DNA of 64,000 bases from Paenibacillus aceti (GCF_003614185.1 NZ_KZ987724.1:1294159-1358158); one strand, 5' to 3'; shown: positions 1-9,708, numbered from the stretch's first letter. A program made the numbers and translations. The notes: a model not told the origin generated them from the letters alone.

Positions 1-713
1 GTTCCTTCGCGATAAATAGGATGTGTGATCTCCGGACCGATATAAGAATAAGCCACCGTAGTCGCTCCATCAGCCAGTACACCCGCTTCCAACAGCTGAT
101 CGATCCACATTCTCCAGTCCTCACCGCCCATGACAGCGATCGTCTGTCTAACCTCTTCCTCCGTAGCCGGTTCGATACTGGTCATCGATACTTCACCCGT
201 ATGGAAGTTCATCGTCTTGTTGGAATAAGCTTCTCCAATCGGCTTGATCACCGAAGAGAAGGTCTCGCCCGTCACCGGATGGGTGCGGCGTGGGGAAGCT
301 ACGCTGTATACGACCAGGTCAACTTGGCCGAATTCGGATTTGATCAGATCAATCGTCTTCGTCTTGATCTCATTGGAGAAGGCATCGCCGACGATGCTGA
401 AGGATTTCAGCCCTTGGCTCTGTGCGGCCTGTTCAAACGCTGCTGAATTGTACCAGCCCGCCGTTGCGGTACGTACACCTTCAGCCGCCTTGTCGAAGAA
501 TACGCCGATCGTGTTGGCGCCAGCGCCGAATGCCGCGGCAATCCGGGAAGCTAGTCCATAACCGGTCGAAGCACCTACGACGAGCACGTTGACTGGTCCT
601 GTAATTTTCTTTTGCGCTTTGACATATTCAATCTGTTGCTCGATCTGCTTCGCACATCCTTCTGGATGCGCTGTCGTACAAATGAAACCACGTGTCTTGG
701 GCTTAATGATCAT
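1..713 (-). CDS. fabV: Enoyl-ACP reductase, FabV/TER type (partial, 3' end outside window)
   Basis: FabV-type trans-2-enoyl-ACP/CoA reductase performs the last, NAD(P)H-dependent reduction of each fatty-acid elongation cycle in the cytoplasm. The ATG at 713 opens a frame beginning MIIKPKTRGFICTTAHPEGC, the usual FabV start. It carries the Rossmann motif GASTGYG at residues 47-53. The frame stays open to base 1, giving about 237 of the usual ~400 residues. The last visible stretch, THPIYREG, holds Tyr234, which matches the tyrosine of the family's Y-X8-K active site; the lysine lies beyond the window. It is transcribed divergently from the MATE gene. Its shadow reading frames on the plus strand are not genes. 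The family call is secure; substrate preference (ACP or CoA) cannot be read from this part. Confidence 0.93.
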   Translation of the reverse strand, partial: MIIKPKTRGFICTTAHPEGCAKQIEQQIEYVKAQKKITGPVNVLVVGASTGYGLASRIAAAFGAGANTIGVFFDKAAEGVRTATAGWYNSAAFEQAAQSQGLKSFSIVGDAFSNEIKTKTIDLIKSEFGQVDLVVYSVASPRRTHPVTGETFSSVIKPIGEAYSNKTMNFHTGEVSMTSIEPATEEEVRQTIAVMGGEDWRMWIDQLLEAGVLADGATTVAYSYIGPEITHPIYREG

Positions 714-925
714 CTAAAAGATTTCCCCTTTACTATGTAATGTAATGAATTGTTGAATACAAACCATCTCTATCTCTAGAGAATTATAGCAAATCTCACA
801 ATATGAATACAAAGGTTATATTATAAGCGTTATTCCCGAGTCTATGGATAAATCATGATTTGATTAAATTCGCGGGGAATTATAATATTATAGGCAGCAT
901 TATTGTACGGGACAGGAGAGTTGAA

Positions 926-2287
926 ATGAGAGAAGCTTATTCTTTAACCGAGGGCCCTATAGCCTCGACTTTATTGAAATTAACACTACCTATCATTGCT
1001 ACTAACTTCATATCTACGACCTATGGGTTGATCGATATGATCTGGGTAGGCCGATTGGGGAGCGGCCCGGTGGCAGCGATTGGAACCGCGAGTTTCTTCA
1101 TCAATCTGGCGTTGGCACTGTCAACGATGATTACGATTGGGACAGGGATTAAGGTGGCCCATAGTGTAGGCGAAGGCGAAGAGTCCAGAGCTCTGATATA
1201 CATCAAGAACGGATTCATTATGTCCTTGCTCCTAAGTATCCTGTACACTATAGTGATATTATTCACAAAAAATAAGCTGATCGGCTTTTTCGAATTAGCG
1301 AATGAAGAAATCGAGTGGATGGCGATCCAGTTCCTCGTTATCTCCTTGTTTGGCTCGATCTTTACGATTATCAATACTCTGTTCAGCACCATCCTGAACT
1401 CCTACGGAAATAGTAAACAGCCTTTTAAAATATTCACGCTAGGCTTTCTGGTCAATATGCTGATCGATCCTCTGCTGATTTTTGGATTAGGGCCTATTCC
1501 GGGGATGGGGGTTCTGGGGGCAGCCATCGCCACCCTGATCGCGAATCTGGTGGTTACCGGTTTATTCATCCTGCGTACGAAGAATACTTCGCTATTCTCA
1601 TTGCGGAAGAAGTCGGATATTCAGCTGATGAAAGAGGTTATCAAACTCGGAGCTCCAATCACGATTCAGCGGGTAACCTTCATCATCATCTCCATTATTA
1701 TCGCCAAGCTTATCGTCCAATGGGGGGCGGAGGCGATTGCCGTACAGAAGGTCGGTATCCAGATCGAAGCGATATCTTATATGACCATCGGCGGACTACA
1801 GGGCGCCATTGCGGCTTTCTTCGGTCAAAACTATGGCGCGAGACGGCTCGACCGCATTCATCGAGGATATTATCAGGCCTTGCTGCTAACGGTTATTTTC
1901 GGCGCTTTGATCTCAGTTATTTTCATTCTATTCCCTGGTCAGCTCTTCTCGCTATTCCTGAGTGAGGCTAGCAGTCTGGCACTAGGAACCGACTATATGA
2001 GGATTATCGGATACTCGCAGTTATTCATGTGTCTGGAGATTATGTCGGTAGGGGCCTTCAACGGGATCGGCAAGACACATGTCCCGCCCATGTTCAGCAT
2101 TACCTTAACAGCGCTGCGCATTCCGATGGCCTTAGCCTTGTCCGGCCCCTTCGGTCTGAACGGGATATGGATGTCTATCGCACTAAGCAGTGTATTGAAG
2201 GGAGTCATCCTGTCCGGATGGTTCATCGGCTCACTTCGGAAGTTAGATAGAACAGCTGCGGTAAGCAGCAATCATGCAGCGATGTAA
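926..2287 (+). CDS. MATE-family multidrug/cation efflux transporter
   Basis: This is a 453-residue integral membrane protein of the MATE family, which exports drugs or metabolites in exchange for Na+ or H+. The N-terminus (REAYSLTEGPIASTLLKLTLP, then a small-residue helix with DMIWVGRLG) is typical, and about 12 hydrophobic segments run in two halves. The frame is open upstream to a TTG at 860. I chose the ATG at 926 because GGAGAG sits just before it and MATE proteins start about 10-20 residues ahead of the first helix. It stands 41 bp before gshF on the same strand, so co-transcription is possible. The substrate is unknown. Confidence 0.92.
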   Translation: MREAYSLTEGPIASTLLKLTLPIIATNFISTTYGLIDMIWVGRLGSGPVAAIGTASFFINLALALSTMITIGTGIKVAHSVGEGEESRALIYIKNGFIMSLLLSILYTIVILFTKNKLIGFFELANEEIEWMAIQFLVISLFGSIFTIINTLFSTILNSYGNSKQPFKIFTLGFLVNMLIDPLLIFGLGPIPGMGVLGAAIATLIANLVVTGLFILRTKNTSLFSLRKKSDIQLMKEVIKLGAPITIQRVTFIIISIIIAKLIVQWGAEAIAVQKVGIQIEAISYMTIGGLQGAIAAFFGQNYGARRLDRIHRGYYQALLLTVIFGALISVIFILFPGQLFSLFLSEASSLALGTDYMRIIGYSQLFMCLEIMSVGAFNGIGKTHVPPMFSITLTALRIPMALALSGPFGLNGIWMSIALSSVLKGVILSGWFIGSLRKLDRTAAVSSNHAAM

Positions 2288-2328
2288 TGATGTAATGATG
2301 TAATTGTGAATGAAAGAAGGAATTCGAT

Positions 2329-4662
2329 ATGACTTTACTAGATCATCAGTTGATAAAAAGAATCATGGAACACGATCTCGACGACGGACTGTTTCGCGGT
2401 CGATTCGGACTGGAGAAAGAGAATGTAAGAGTCGATGCAAACGGGCAGCTGGCTCTTACCCCGCACCCGAAGGTGTTCGGCAATAAGCTGGACAATCCTT
2501 ATATTCAGACGGATTTCTCCGAGAGCCAGATCGAAATGATCACACCACCTCTAAATAGCACTGATGAAGCCCTTCATTTCCTTGAGGCGCTTCATAATAT
2601 CGTGACAGAGCAGCTGGAGGATGAATACCTGTGGCCAAGCAGCAATCCCCCGGCATTACCATGTGATGAGGAGATCCCGATCGCCAGACTGGGTCATCCT
2701 GCAGAGGACATATACCGCGAACAGCTGGCTGAAAAATATGGCCGTAAGAAGCAGCTACTCAGTGGAATTCACTTCAACTTCTCTTTCGATGAGAGATTTC
2801 TGCAGCAATTATATGGGAAGCTGGAGTCTAAGCCGAGTTTCAGAGGGTTCAAGGATGAACTGTATTTTCGAGTAGCCCGCAATGTGATGAAGTATCGCTG
2901 GCTGCTGGCCTATGTGGTGGGAGCGAGCCCGGTATTTGATCCTAGCTATGTTGAGAAATGCGTATCTGCAAGTGAACAGCTCGCTGACAAGAGCCATTTC
3001 TTCCCGCATATGGTGTCCTTGCGCAACAGTGTCTGCGGATACAGGAACAATAAATTCTTCCCGGTGTCGCTGAATTCCCTGGAGGAATATGTTCATGATT
3101 TGCATACGCTCGTCGATTCACATGAATTACTGAGTGCCAAGGAATTCTATAGTCCGGTTCGGATCAAATCAACTGCAGGGGGAGATCTTCTCCAGGGGTT
3201 AATCGAGCACGGCGCCGCTTATTTGGAGCTGCGTATGATTGACCTCAATCCGCTGCAGAAGGCGGGCATTTGCCGGCAAACGCTGGACTTTGTGCATTTA
3301 TTCCTGATCTTCATGTTGCTTAAGATAGAAGAGCCTTTCGATGCCGTGGAACAGGAGCAGGCGGCGATGAAGGTGGATCGGCTGATGAAAGCGGGAATCG
3401 ACAGTTCCATAGACCCCGATGGCACGGGGATCAGCTTCGCGGACGAGGCGATGCGCCTGCTGAACGAAATGCAGGAAATGGTCAGTATTTTGCAGCCTGA
3501 GGATAACCGTTATATGTCGCTATTGGAGCAGGAGAAATGCAAAGTGATGAACCCGGAACTAAGCGATGCGGCATTCATTCGCGCTGAGGTCGGTAAATCC
3601 TCTTATGTCGCCTATCATCTGGAGATGGCTAAGCAGTATGCTGTCGAGAGTAAGCAGAGAGGTTACCGGTTTAACGGCTATGAGGATCTGGAGCTGTCCA
3701 CTCAGCTATTGCTGAAGGCAGCCGTGAAGCGAGGCATCGCCTTCGAAATTCTGGATCGCGATGAGAATTTTATCGCCTTGAAGAAGGGAAACCACATAGA
3801 ATATGTGAAGCAATCGACGAAGACTTCGCTGGATTCCTATAGCTCGGTGCTTATTATGGAGAATAAAATCGTGACGAAAAAGGTGCTGAAGCAACATAGC
3901 ATCCGGGTTCCTGAGGGCGAGGCCTACAATGATCTACAAGCAGCGCTGAATGATTATGAGCAATATAGCGAGGGACCCATCGTCATCAAGCCCAAATCGA
4001 CCAATTTCGGTCTCGGCATCACGATTTTCAAGAACCAATTCTCCAGAGAAGACTATCGGCAGGCGTTCGAGATGGCCTTCGCTTATGACAGCACGGTACT
4101 GCTGGAGCCATTCATGACGGGCAAGGAGTATCGCTTCCTGGTCATGGGGGATGAGGTCGTTGGAGTTCTGCATCGCGTTCCCGCCAATGTTCGTGGAGAC
4201 GGTAGCCATACGATCGAGCAGCTGGTGGCCTTGAAGAATCAAGACCCGCTAAGAGGCAAGGGCTACAAGACACCGCTGGAGCGAATAGAGCTGGGTGAAG
4301 CCGAAGTGATGTTTTTGAAAAATCAGGGCAAGAGCATTCATGATATACCGGATGAAGAGATGATCGTCTACCTGCGCGAGAACTCCAATATTAGCACCGG
4401 AGGGGATAGCATCGACTTCACCGATGAGATCCCGGACAGCTATAAGCGAATCGCCGTACGATCAGCTCAAGCCGCTGGCGCTGTCATTTGCGGCGTAGAC
4501 ATGATGATCGATAATATTCATGAGGAAGCAAGCGCTCAGAACTACAGTATCATCGAGATCAACTTCAATCCGGCCATTCATATCCATTGCTATCCCTATC
4601 AGGGCAAGAATCGCAGAGCTGATGATAAGATTCTGGATCTGTTGTTTCGAGATGCTAAATGA
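2329..4662 (+). CDS. gshF: Bifunctional glutamate-cysteine ligase / glutathione synthetase (GshF/GshAB)
   Basis: At 777 residues this has the full length of GshF, which makes glutathione in two ATP-dependent steps: gamma-glutamylcysteine formation, then glycine addition. The N-terminal ~480 residues are a glutamate-cysteine ligase domain (GLEKENVRVDANGQLALTPH near residue 28, FSESQIEMITPP near 65). The C-terminal ~290 residues are an ATP-grasp domain (VIKPKSTNFGLGI, and EINFNPAIHIHCYPYQGK near the end). The ATG at 2329 follows GAAAGAAGG. In Firmicutes GshF gives redox and osmotic protection. The preceding exporter might share its transcript, but nothing shows a functional link. No frameshift or missing domain was seen. 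Confidence 0.96.
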   Translation: MTLLDHQLIKRIMEHDLDDGLFRGRFGLEKENVRVDANGQLALTPHPKVFGNKLDNPYIQTDFSESQIEMITPPLNSTDEALHFLEALHNIVTEQLEDEYLWPSSNPPALPCDEEIPIARLGHPAEDIYREQLAEKYGRKKQLLSGIHFNFSFDERFLQQLYGKLESKPSFRGFKDELYFRVARNVMKYRWLLAYVVGASPVFDPSYVEKCVSASEQLADKSHFFPHMVSLRNSVCGYRNNKFFPVSLNSLEEYVHDLHTLVDSHELLSAKEFYSPVRIKSTAGGDLLQGLIEHGAAYLELRMIDLNPLQKAGICRQTLDFVHLFLIFMLLKIEEPFDAVEQEQAAMKVDRLMKAGIDSSIDPDGTGISFADEAMRLLNEMQEMVSILQPEDNRYMSLLEQEKCKVMNPELSDAAFIRAEVGKSSYVAYHLEMAKQYAVESKQRGYRFNGYEDLELSTQLLLKAAVKRGIAFEILDRDENFIALKKGNHIEYVKQSTKTSLDSYSSVLIMENKIVTKKVLKQHSIRVPEGEAYNDLQAALNDYEQYSEGPIVIKPKSTNFGLGITIFKNQFSREDYRQAFEMAFAYDSTVLLEPFMTGKEYRFLVMGDEVVGVLHRVPANVRGDGSHTIEQLVALKNQDPLRGKGYKTPLERIELGEAEVMFLKNQGKSIHDIPDEEMIVYLRENSNISTGGDSIDFTDEIPDSYKRIAVRSAQAAGAVICGVDMMIDNIHEEASAQNYSIIEINFNPAIHIHCYPYQGKNRRADDKILDLLFRDAK

Positions 4663-4704
4663 CAGGCATATCGATATTGAGTTATAATAATCTGATTAGC
4701 AATT

Positions 4705-4890
4705 CTAACGAAACGTGGTAACGCTATTCGTGCCAAAAAGCGCCGCTGAAAATTATAACGAAACTGGGTATCGCTATTTTGCCAAAATCACGGTTTATAG
4801 CCCAAATTTAGCTCAAATAGCGATATGGTGTTTCGTTAGATTCGAAGGAGCCTTGTTTTGGAGCAAATAGCGTTCTGTAGTTTCATTAGA
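4705..4890. repeat. Interspersed palindromic repeat cluster (two forward, two inverted units)
   Basis: Four related ~25-nt units lie between gshF and the aminotransferase gene. Two read forward (from 4705 and 4754; core AACGAAAC...GCTATT). Two read as the reverse complement (4814-4840 and 4864-4890; core AAATAGCG...TTTCGTTAG or TTTCATTAG). The whole can fold into a long imperfect hairpin. The arrangement resembles bacterial interspersed mosaic or REP-like elements. I see no gene here. Confidence 0.75.
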
Positions 4891-4931
4891 ATATCCAAAC
4901 AGCATGTTATTTGCATAAAGGAGCAACAAGA

Positions 4932-6113
4932 ATGAACATTAATTTTTCTAAAAGAGCTCGCGCTATGAAGCCGTCTGGAACGCATCAGCTGCTACAAATG
5001 TCTGAGAGACCCGAGGTGATCTCTTTTGCCGGCGGGTTTCCTGCTCCCGAGCTGTTCCCGGTTGAGGCTTTGAAGGCGGTATGCGAGGCCGTATTAGACG
5101 AACAAGGCCCTGCATCTCTCCAATACAGCACGACCGAAGGCTATATACCGCTGAGAACAGCTATCTGCGATAGAATGAAGATGATCGGCATTGAAGCTTC
5201 CTATGAGCATGTGATGATCACCTCCGGCTCGCAGCAGGCTATTGATCTAACGGGGAAATTATTCATCGACGATGGCGATGTCATTATATGTGAGAGTCCT
5301 ACATATCTAGCAGCGATTAATGCATTCAAGCTGTACAATCCGCAGTTTGTGGAAGTTGCTATGGATGAGGACGGGATGATCATGGAAGAGCTGGAGAAGA
5401 AGCTACAGGCGCATCCTGGGGCGAAGTTTATTTATACGATTCCGGATTTTCAGAATCCGACGGGCCGGACGATGAACCTGGAGAGAAGACAGAGAATGGT
5501 GGAACTGGCCAACCAATACGATGTGCTAATTCTGGAGGATAATCCTTACGGTGCGATCCGATTCGCGGGTGAACCTTTGCCACCGATTAAGCATTTTGAC
5601 TCAGAAGGTCGGGTTATCTATCTCAGCACTTTCTCTAAAATTTTCTCACCAGGGCTGCGATTAGGCTGGATTTGTGCGGATGAGGCCATGATCGAGAAAT
5701 ATGTATTATTAAAAGAATCCTCCGATCTGCACACCGATAGCTTCGCTCAGAGGATTGCCGTCAAGTATATGGAAATGAATGATCTCGATGCACATATCGA
5801 TAGAATCAGAGCCATTTATAGAGAAAGATACACTACTATGGTATCCTGCATTGAACAGTTCCTGCCGCACAGCGTGTCCCATAGCACCCCGGAGGGCGGT
5901 CTATTCATTTGGCTGGAGCTCCCCGAGAGCATCGATTCGGCAGAACTGCTTCAGGATTGCCTGAATAATCATGTCGCCTTCGTATCGGGCGCTGCTTTCT
6001 TCCCGAACGGAGGAGGGCATAATACATTACGCCTGAACTTCTCCAATATGTCCAATGAGAATATTACGGAAGGCATCAAGCGCTTGGCCGATGTACTGCA
6101 TAGCAAGTTATAA
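4932..6113 (+). CDS. PLP-dependent aminotransferase, class I/II (2-aminoadipate/aromatic aminotransferase-like)
   Basis: This is a 393-residue fold-type I aminotransferase of the kind annotated as PLP-dependent aminotransferase or LysN-like. It transfers an amino group between an amino acid and a 2-oxo acid. The substrate-loop motif FAGGFPAPELFP is near residue 33, and NPTGR near 170. LEDNPYG carries the PLP-ring aspartate. STFSKIFSPGLRLGWI contains the Schiff-base lysine, Lys236. A TTG at 4911 also opens the frame but lies upstream of the AAAGGAG ribosome binding site; the ATG at 4932 is correctly spaced from it. No MocR-type winged-helix domain is fused. The substrate is not predictable from sequence alone. 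Confidence 0.92.
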   Translation: MNINFSKRARAMKPSGTHQLLQMSERPEVISFAGGFPAPELFPVEALKAVCEAVLDEQGPASLQYSTTEGYIPLRTAICDRMKMIGIEASYEHVMITSGSQQAIDLTGKLFIDDGDVIICESPTYLAAINAFKLYNPQFVEVAMDEDGMIMEELEKKLQAHPGAKFIYTIPDFQNPTGRTMNLERRQRMVELANQYDVLILEDNPYGAIRFAGEPLPPIKHFDSEGRVIYLSTFSKIFSPGLRLGWICADEAMIEKYVLLKESSDLHTDSFAQRIAVKYMEMNDLDAHIDRIRAIYRERYTTMVSCIEQFLPHSVSHSTPEGGLFIWLELPESIDSAELLQDCLNNHVAFVSGAAFFPNGGGHNTLRLNFSNMSNENITEGIKRLADVLHSKL

Positions 6114-6148
6114 AAAAATGGAAATCCCTTTGGTGAGCACATAAAGTT

Positions 6149-6176
6149 AGTTAACATAATAATAGTTATGTAAACT
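6149..6176. repeat. 28-bp dif-like inverted repeat, copy 1
   Basis: Two 11-bp arms (AGTTAACATAA and TTATGTAAACT, inverted with one mismatch) flank a 6-bp spacer, TAATAG. The right arm equals the TTATGTAAACT half I recall from the Bacillus subtilis dif site. A copy with the same 11-6-11 layout lies in the opposite orientation at 15531-15558. It could be a Xer/tyrosine-recombinase target or a dispersed repeat. Confidence 0.7.
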
Positions 6177-6283
6177 TATATGAGCTCGATCTGTAATCAC
6201 AGTCATCATAACTGCATAAAAGCACTTATAATCTGTACCTCGCGCAGCACTTCACCCCAAGAGGCGGTGTCACGGAACAGAGA

Positions 6284-6330
6284 AAAGGTCGAGTAGAAGG
6301 GTAATTCTCATCCCTAATAACTCGACCTTT
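6284..6330 (-). terminator. Rho-independent terminator of the sugar ABC operon
   Basis: The inverted repeat AAAGGTCGAGT/ACTCGACCTTT has an inner stem AGGGT...ATCCCT. It lies just downstream of the last permease stop, and a T-rich stretch follows it on the minus strand. Confidence 0.75.
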
Positions 6331-6351
6331 CTTATGTGCTTTTGAAAGTTG

Positions 6352-7224
6352 TTATCCTTTAACGGCCCCTTCTGTCAGACCCTGTTGAATATACTTGGAG
6401 ATAAACAGGTAGACGATCAGGACCGGGATGACGGTCAGTGTAATCGCTGTGGCCATCAGGCCGAAATCCGTACCATACTGTGAGCTGATCTCATTCAGCA
6501 GGGCCACGATCGGACGGACATTCTCCTTGTTAACGAAGATCAAGGCCGAGAACAGATCATTATAGGACCACAGGAAGACGAAAATACTAGCCGAAGCGAA
6601 GACCGGCCTGGAGATGGGCACGAACACCTTGTAGAACATTTGCCAACGGTTCGAGCCATCGATGAATGCAGCTTCCTCCAGCTCCTTCGGAATTGTAGAC
6701 ATATAGCCGGCCATGACGAGAATGGCGAAGGTCAGATTACCTGCCGTATGGGGAAGGATCAGTCCCCAGTACGTATTCACAGTGCCCGTCTTGATCAGCA
6801 GCTCATACACCGGAACAACCGTGGCGAAGGCTGGAATCAGCAGAGTTGCGTATAAGAGGGAGTAGAGCACTTTTTTTCCCGCAAAATTAAATCTGGCTAG
6901 CACATAAGCGGCCAATCCGCCAAAAATCAACACTAATATAACGGCCGATCCGGACATGATCAAGCTGTTGACATAGCTCTTGCCGATATTAATCCGGTCG
7001 AACGCTGTCGTATAGTTAATCATATTAAATTCCTTGGCGATGCTAAATGAGTTATTCATAACATCTCTGGAAACTTTGAAGGAGTTGTTCACGATCCAGA
7101 ATAACGGGTAGATCGTCGTCATCGCCCATGCGGTCAGAACTAAATATATAAAGACGGTGCTGAGCTTGAACCGTCTGTATTCTCCGCGCCGAACATTAGG
7201 TTCTACTGAAATTGTTGGTTCCAT
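6352..7224 (-). CDS. Carbohydrate ABC transporter permease, MalG/UgpE type
   Basis: This 290-residue inner-membrane subunit of a CUT1-type sugar importer has six predicted transmembrane segments. The EAA loop, ELEEAAFIDGSNRWQMFYKV (near residue 183), contacts the ATPase. The C-terminus (YIQQGLTEGAVKG) is typical for the class. It is the last of three minus-strand genes: binding protein, permease 1, permease 2. No ATPase gene is nearby; CUT1 systems in Firmicutes often share an MsmX-type ATPase encoded elsewhere. The sugar is not identifiable. Confidence 0.94.
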   Translation of the reverse strand: MEPTISVEPNVRRGEYRRFKLSTVFIYLVLTAWAMTTIYPLFWIVNNSFKVSRDVMNNSFSIAKEFNMINYTTAFDRINIGKSYVNSLIMSGSAVILVLIFGGLAAYVLARFNFAGKKVLYSLLYATLLIPAFATVVPVYELLIKTGTVNTYWGLILPHTAGNLTFAILVMAGYMSTIPKELEEAAFIDGSNRWQMFYKVFVPISRPVFASASIFVFLWSYNDLFSALIFVNKENVRPIVALLNEISSQYGTDFGLMATAITLTVIPVLIVYLFISKYIQQGLTEGAVKG

Positions 7225-7245
7225 AACTGTACACCCCTATATGAC

Positions 7246-8103
7246 TTAGTATGTAATCTCGTCTCTTTTTAACAAACGATTGGCCAGTAACGCCAGCAAT
7301 ACGCCGAATATCACCATATAAATCGCTATGGCTGATCCATAGCCGAAATTCTGGTCGACCATGGCTTTCTTGTACATATAGGTTCCCAGGACTTCCGAGC
7401 CATTCTGTCCGCTCGTGATGACCCATACAAATTCAAATACCTTGAGTGTCCCTGTAATCGCTAAGGTAATAACGACCTTAATGTCACTCATAATTAACGG
7501 GATCGTTAGCATGGTCGTCCGTTTAATCGCCCCGATGCCTTCCAGACGGGCAGCCTCATAATAGTCAGCCGGAATCTTTGACATCGCCGTCAGGAAGAGG
7601 ATGAAATAGAAGCCGACATAATGCCATACCGTTGGGATCGCCACGGCTTTGAGTGCGTTACCTTCATCAAGCCAGAATATCTTCTCAATGCCAAAATTGG
7701 CTAGAATATTGTTAAGTAATCCGAAGTTATAGTTATAGAAAAGAACGAACAGCAATGAAATCGCCGTACCAGAAATGACAACCGGGAAGAAGAACACTGT
7801 ACGGTAGAAATCCTTAAAGCGGCTGATCCCCTCGATAAGAACCGCTAAGACGAGCGCAATTCCGACCTGGAACAGAAGTACATAGAGCATCAACTCTAGC
7901 GTATGCAATGTCGCCGCCCCGAGCAATTTATCGGTAAACAATCGTTCAAAGTTGTCCCATCCGACAAATTTCTTGTCGAAGAAGCCCTTGGTGCGATAGA
8001 AACTTAAATAGAAGCTCTTGAAGAACGGATAGTATAAGAAGACTGTCAAAAATAGAGCCGATGGGAAAAGAAACATAAAGATGTATTTGCGATCGCCCTT
8101 CAT
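7246..8103 (-). CDS. Carbohydrate ABC transporter permease, MalF/UgpA type
   Basis: This 285-residue partner permease has six predicted helices and the EAA loop DYYEAARLEGIGAIKRTTML near residue 190. The frame extends to 8169. I chose the ATG at 8103 (MKGDRKYIFMFLFPSALFL) because AAAGGTG lies six bases ahead of it; the upstream residues are charged and unlike family N-termini. An in-frame ATG at 8109 is the other option but sits on the ribosome binding site. It lies 21 bp before the second permease. A GC-rich hairpin separates it from the binding-protein gene and probably lowers its expression relative to that gene. Confidence 0.93.
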   Translation of the reverse strand: MKGDRKYIFMFLFPSALFLTVFLYYPFFKSFYLSFYRTKGFFDKKFVGWDNFERLFTDKLLGAATLHTLELMLYVLLFQVGIALVLAVLIEGISRFKDFYRTVFFFPVVISGTAISLLFVLFYNYNFGLLNNILANFGIEKIFWLDEGNALKAVAIPTVWHYVGFYFILFLTAMSKIPADYYEAARLEGIGAIKRTTMLTIPLIMSDIKVVITLAITGTLKVFEFVWVITSGQNGSEVLGTYMYKKAMVDQNFGYGSAIAIYMVIFGVLLALLANRLLKRDEITY

Positions 8104-8152
8104 AATCATCACCTTTGTTGTGTTATTTAGTATTTTGCTTTTGAAACGGCTA

Positions 8153-8183
8153 CGCCGCCCGGGGGTCAAGCGAGTGGGCGGCG
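8153..8183 (-). promoter_or_regulatory. Intercistronic GC-rich hairpin between binding-protein and permease genes
   Basis: A perfect 8-bp stem CGCCGCCC/GGGCGGCG with a 15-nt loop lies 3' of the solute-binding-protein gene. There is no long T-tract directly after it. Such hairpins are known to stabilise the upstream message or partly terminate transcription, so that more binding protein than permease is made. Here that role is inferred. Confidence 0.6.
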
Positions 8184-8223
8184 CACATCCGTTTATTCAT
8201 TTTGGGTGGAGGGGAGGTAATTG

Positions 8224-9573
8224 TTATTTATTTGCATCTTCCACTTTCTTGGCACTCTCGATAGCTTCAGTCGGTGTTTTCTTACCAGTTACCACCTGCT
8301 GAACACTAGCGCGGAGGTCATTGAAAGTTTCAGGAGCAACCTTACTGTCAACCGGCGAACTAATTGAATCCGAATTAGCAGCCATTGCAAATCCATCCAT
8401 AGCTACTTGAGCCAAGCCGCTAATTTCTACGTCAGCTGCCGGTGTCCCACCATTAGCAGTGGCAATCTTCTGAATAATAGCTGGAGAAGTCAGATGCTTC
8501 AGCAGTGCGACTACTGAATCTTTCTTCGCAGCATCGTTATATACCGATTTAGGGAGATAGAACCCGGAACCAAAGCCGCCCACCACGTTATTACCGCTTC
8601 CTAAACCACCTGGTACGGTAGGGAATGGAATAACCGTCGCATTATCCTTCGTTTCATCTGTCCAGCCGCCGATCGCCCAGGACCCTTCGATGGTCATGGC
8701 AGCGAGGCCTTCACTGAAGTAGTTGCCGGACATATTCAAGTCAATCGTAGCGGCATCCTTAGGGAAGGCTCCGAGATCATACAGTTCTTTCATCGCGGCA
8801 TACGCCTTTTCCCAGTTAGGATCGATTCCATCCTTCAAGCCTTTGCTCTGCCCTTCAGGGCCTGCAGCAGACAGAATGCTATATTCTATTAAATAATGAG
8901 ATTGGTCAAACGGTACGGAGAGAGGAATAATCCCTTTGGCAGAAAGCGTTTTCACAGCTGCGGTAAGTTTATCCCAATCCGTTGGCAATTCCAGACCATT
9001 CTCTTCGAAAATCTTCTTGTTCACGAATAAACCTTCATAGAAACCAGTAAGCGGTGCTGCATAAATATTGCCGTCAGGCTGCTTCGCAAAATCAAGCGCG
9101 CTAGGTATGAAGCCATTCTTCCATTCAGGATCCGCATCGAGAAGGTCATTAAGCGGGACTACTTTGTCTGCATTAACGAAGCCCTCAGCATCAGCGCCGA
9201 TAAAATAGAAGAGAAGATCCGGCTCATTGCCGCTGTTCATATCCGTATTTACCTTCGTACGGAATCCATCGTCATTAGCTGACATGGTATCGTTCTCAAT
9301 AGTTACATTAGGGTGGCTGGCGGTAAACTCATCAATCGCTTGCTGAAAAGCTTCGCGAGCGCTATCCGTTCCACCAAACGTCGAGAATACACGGAGTTTG
9401 ACTGGGGCAGCATCTTTGTTCTTATCGTCCTGTTGTGTGTTAGCAGCGTTCTTGCCTGCGTTCCCATCCGCAGCCGAAGAGTTGCTACCGCTCTTGTTGT
9501 CTCCGCATGCTGCTAGGATCATGGAGAACAATAAAAGTAGACTCAAAAGCATCATTGAATACTTCCTCAACAC
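8224..9573 (-). CDS. Extracellular sugar-binding lipoprotein of the ABC importer
   Basis: This 449-residue family-1 solute-binding protein has a lipoprotein signal: a hydrophobic helix ending in the lipobox LAAC, with the acylated cysteine at residue 23. A Ser/Asn/Asp-rich linker follows. The mature domain has the usual PLTGFYEGLFVNKKIFEENG segment near residue 170. It would sit anchored outside the membrane and deliver a sugar to the two permeases. The start is a GTG at 9573, placed seven bases after AGGGGGAA. It is the first gene of the operon. The ligand cannot be named. Confidence 0.94.
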   Translation of the reverse strand: MLRKYSMMLLSLLLLFSMILAACGDNKSGSNSSAADGNAGKNAANTQQDDKNKDAAPVKLRVFSTFGGTDSAREAFQQAIDEFTASHPNVTIENDTMSANDDGFRTKVNTDMNSGNEPDLLFYFIGADAEGFVNADKVVPLNDLLDADPEWKNGFIPSALDFAKQPDGNIYAAPLTGFYEGLFVNKKIFEENGLELPTDWDKLTAAVKTLSAKGIIPLSVPFDQSHYLIEYSILSAAGPEGQSKGLKDGIDPNWEKAYAAMKELYDLGAFPKDAATIDLNMSGNYFSEGLAAMTIEGSWAIGGWTDETKDNATVIPFPTVPGGLGSGNNVVGGFGSGFYLPKSVYNDAAKKDSVVALLKHLTSPAIIQKIATANGGTPAADVEISGLAQVAMDGFAMAANSDSISSPVDSKVAPETFNDLRASVQQVVTGKKTPTEAIESAKKVEDANK

Positions 9574-9708
9574 AATTCCCCCTAATAATTATATTGTATT
9601 CGGTTTATCTAGGTGTTTAGGAAAATATTAACTTAACATACAGATTCCTTGTAGGGGGATAATTCTATAATCAGGGGATAAATTACTCTAAAACATATTT
9701 AAACCTGA

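Noticed and set aside
21-561. Two plus-strand frames of 105-141 codons
   Set aside because: They are antisense shadows of fabV, which explains the whole interval with a conserved protein.
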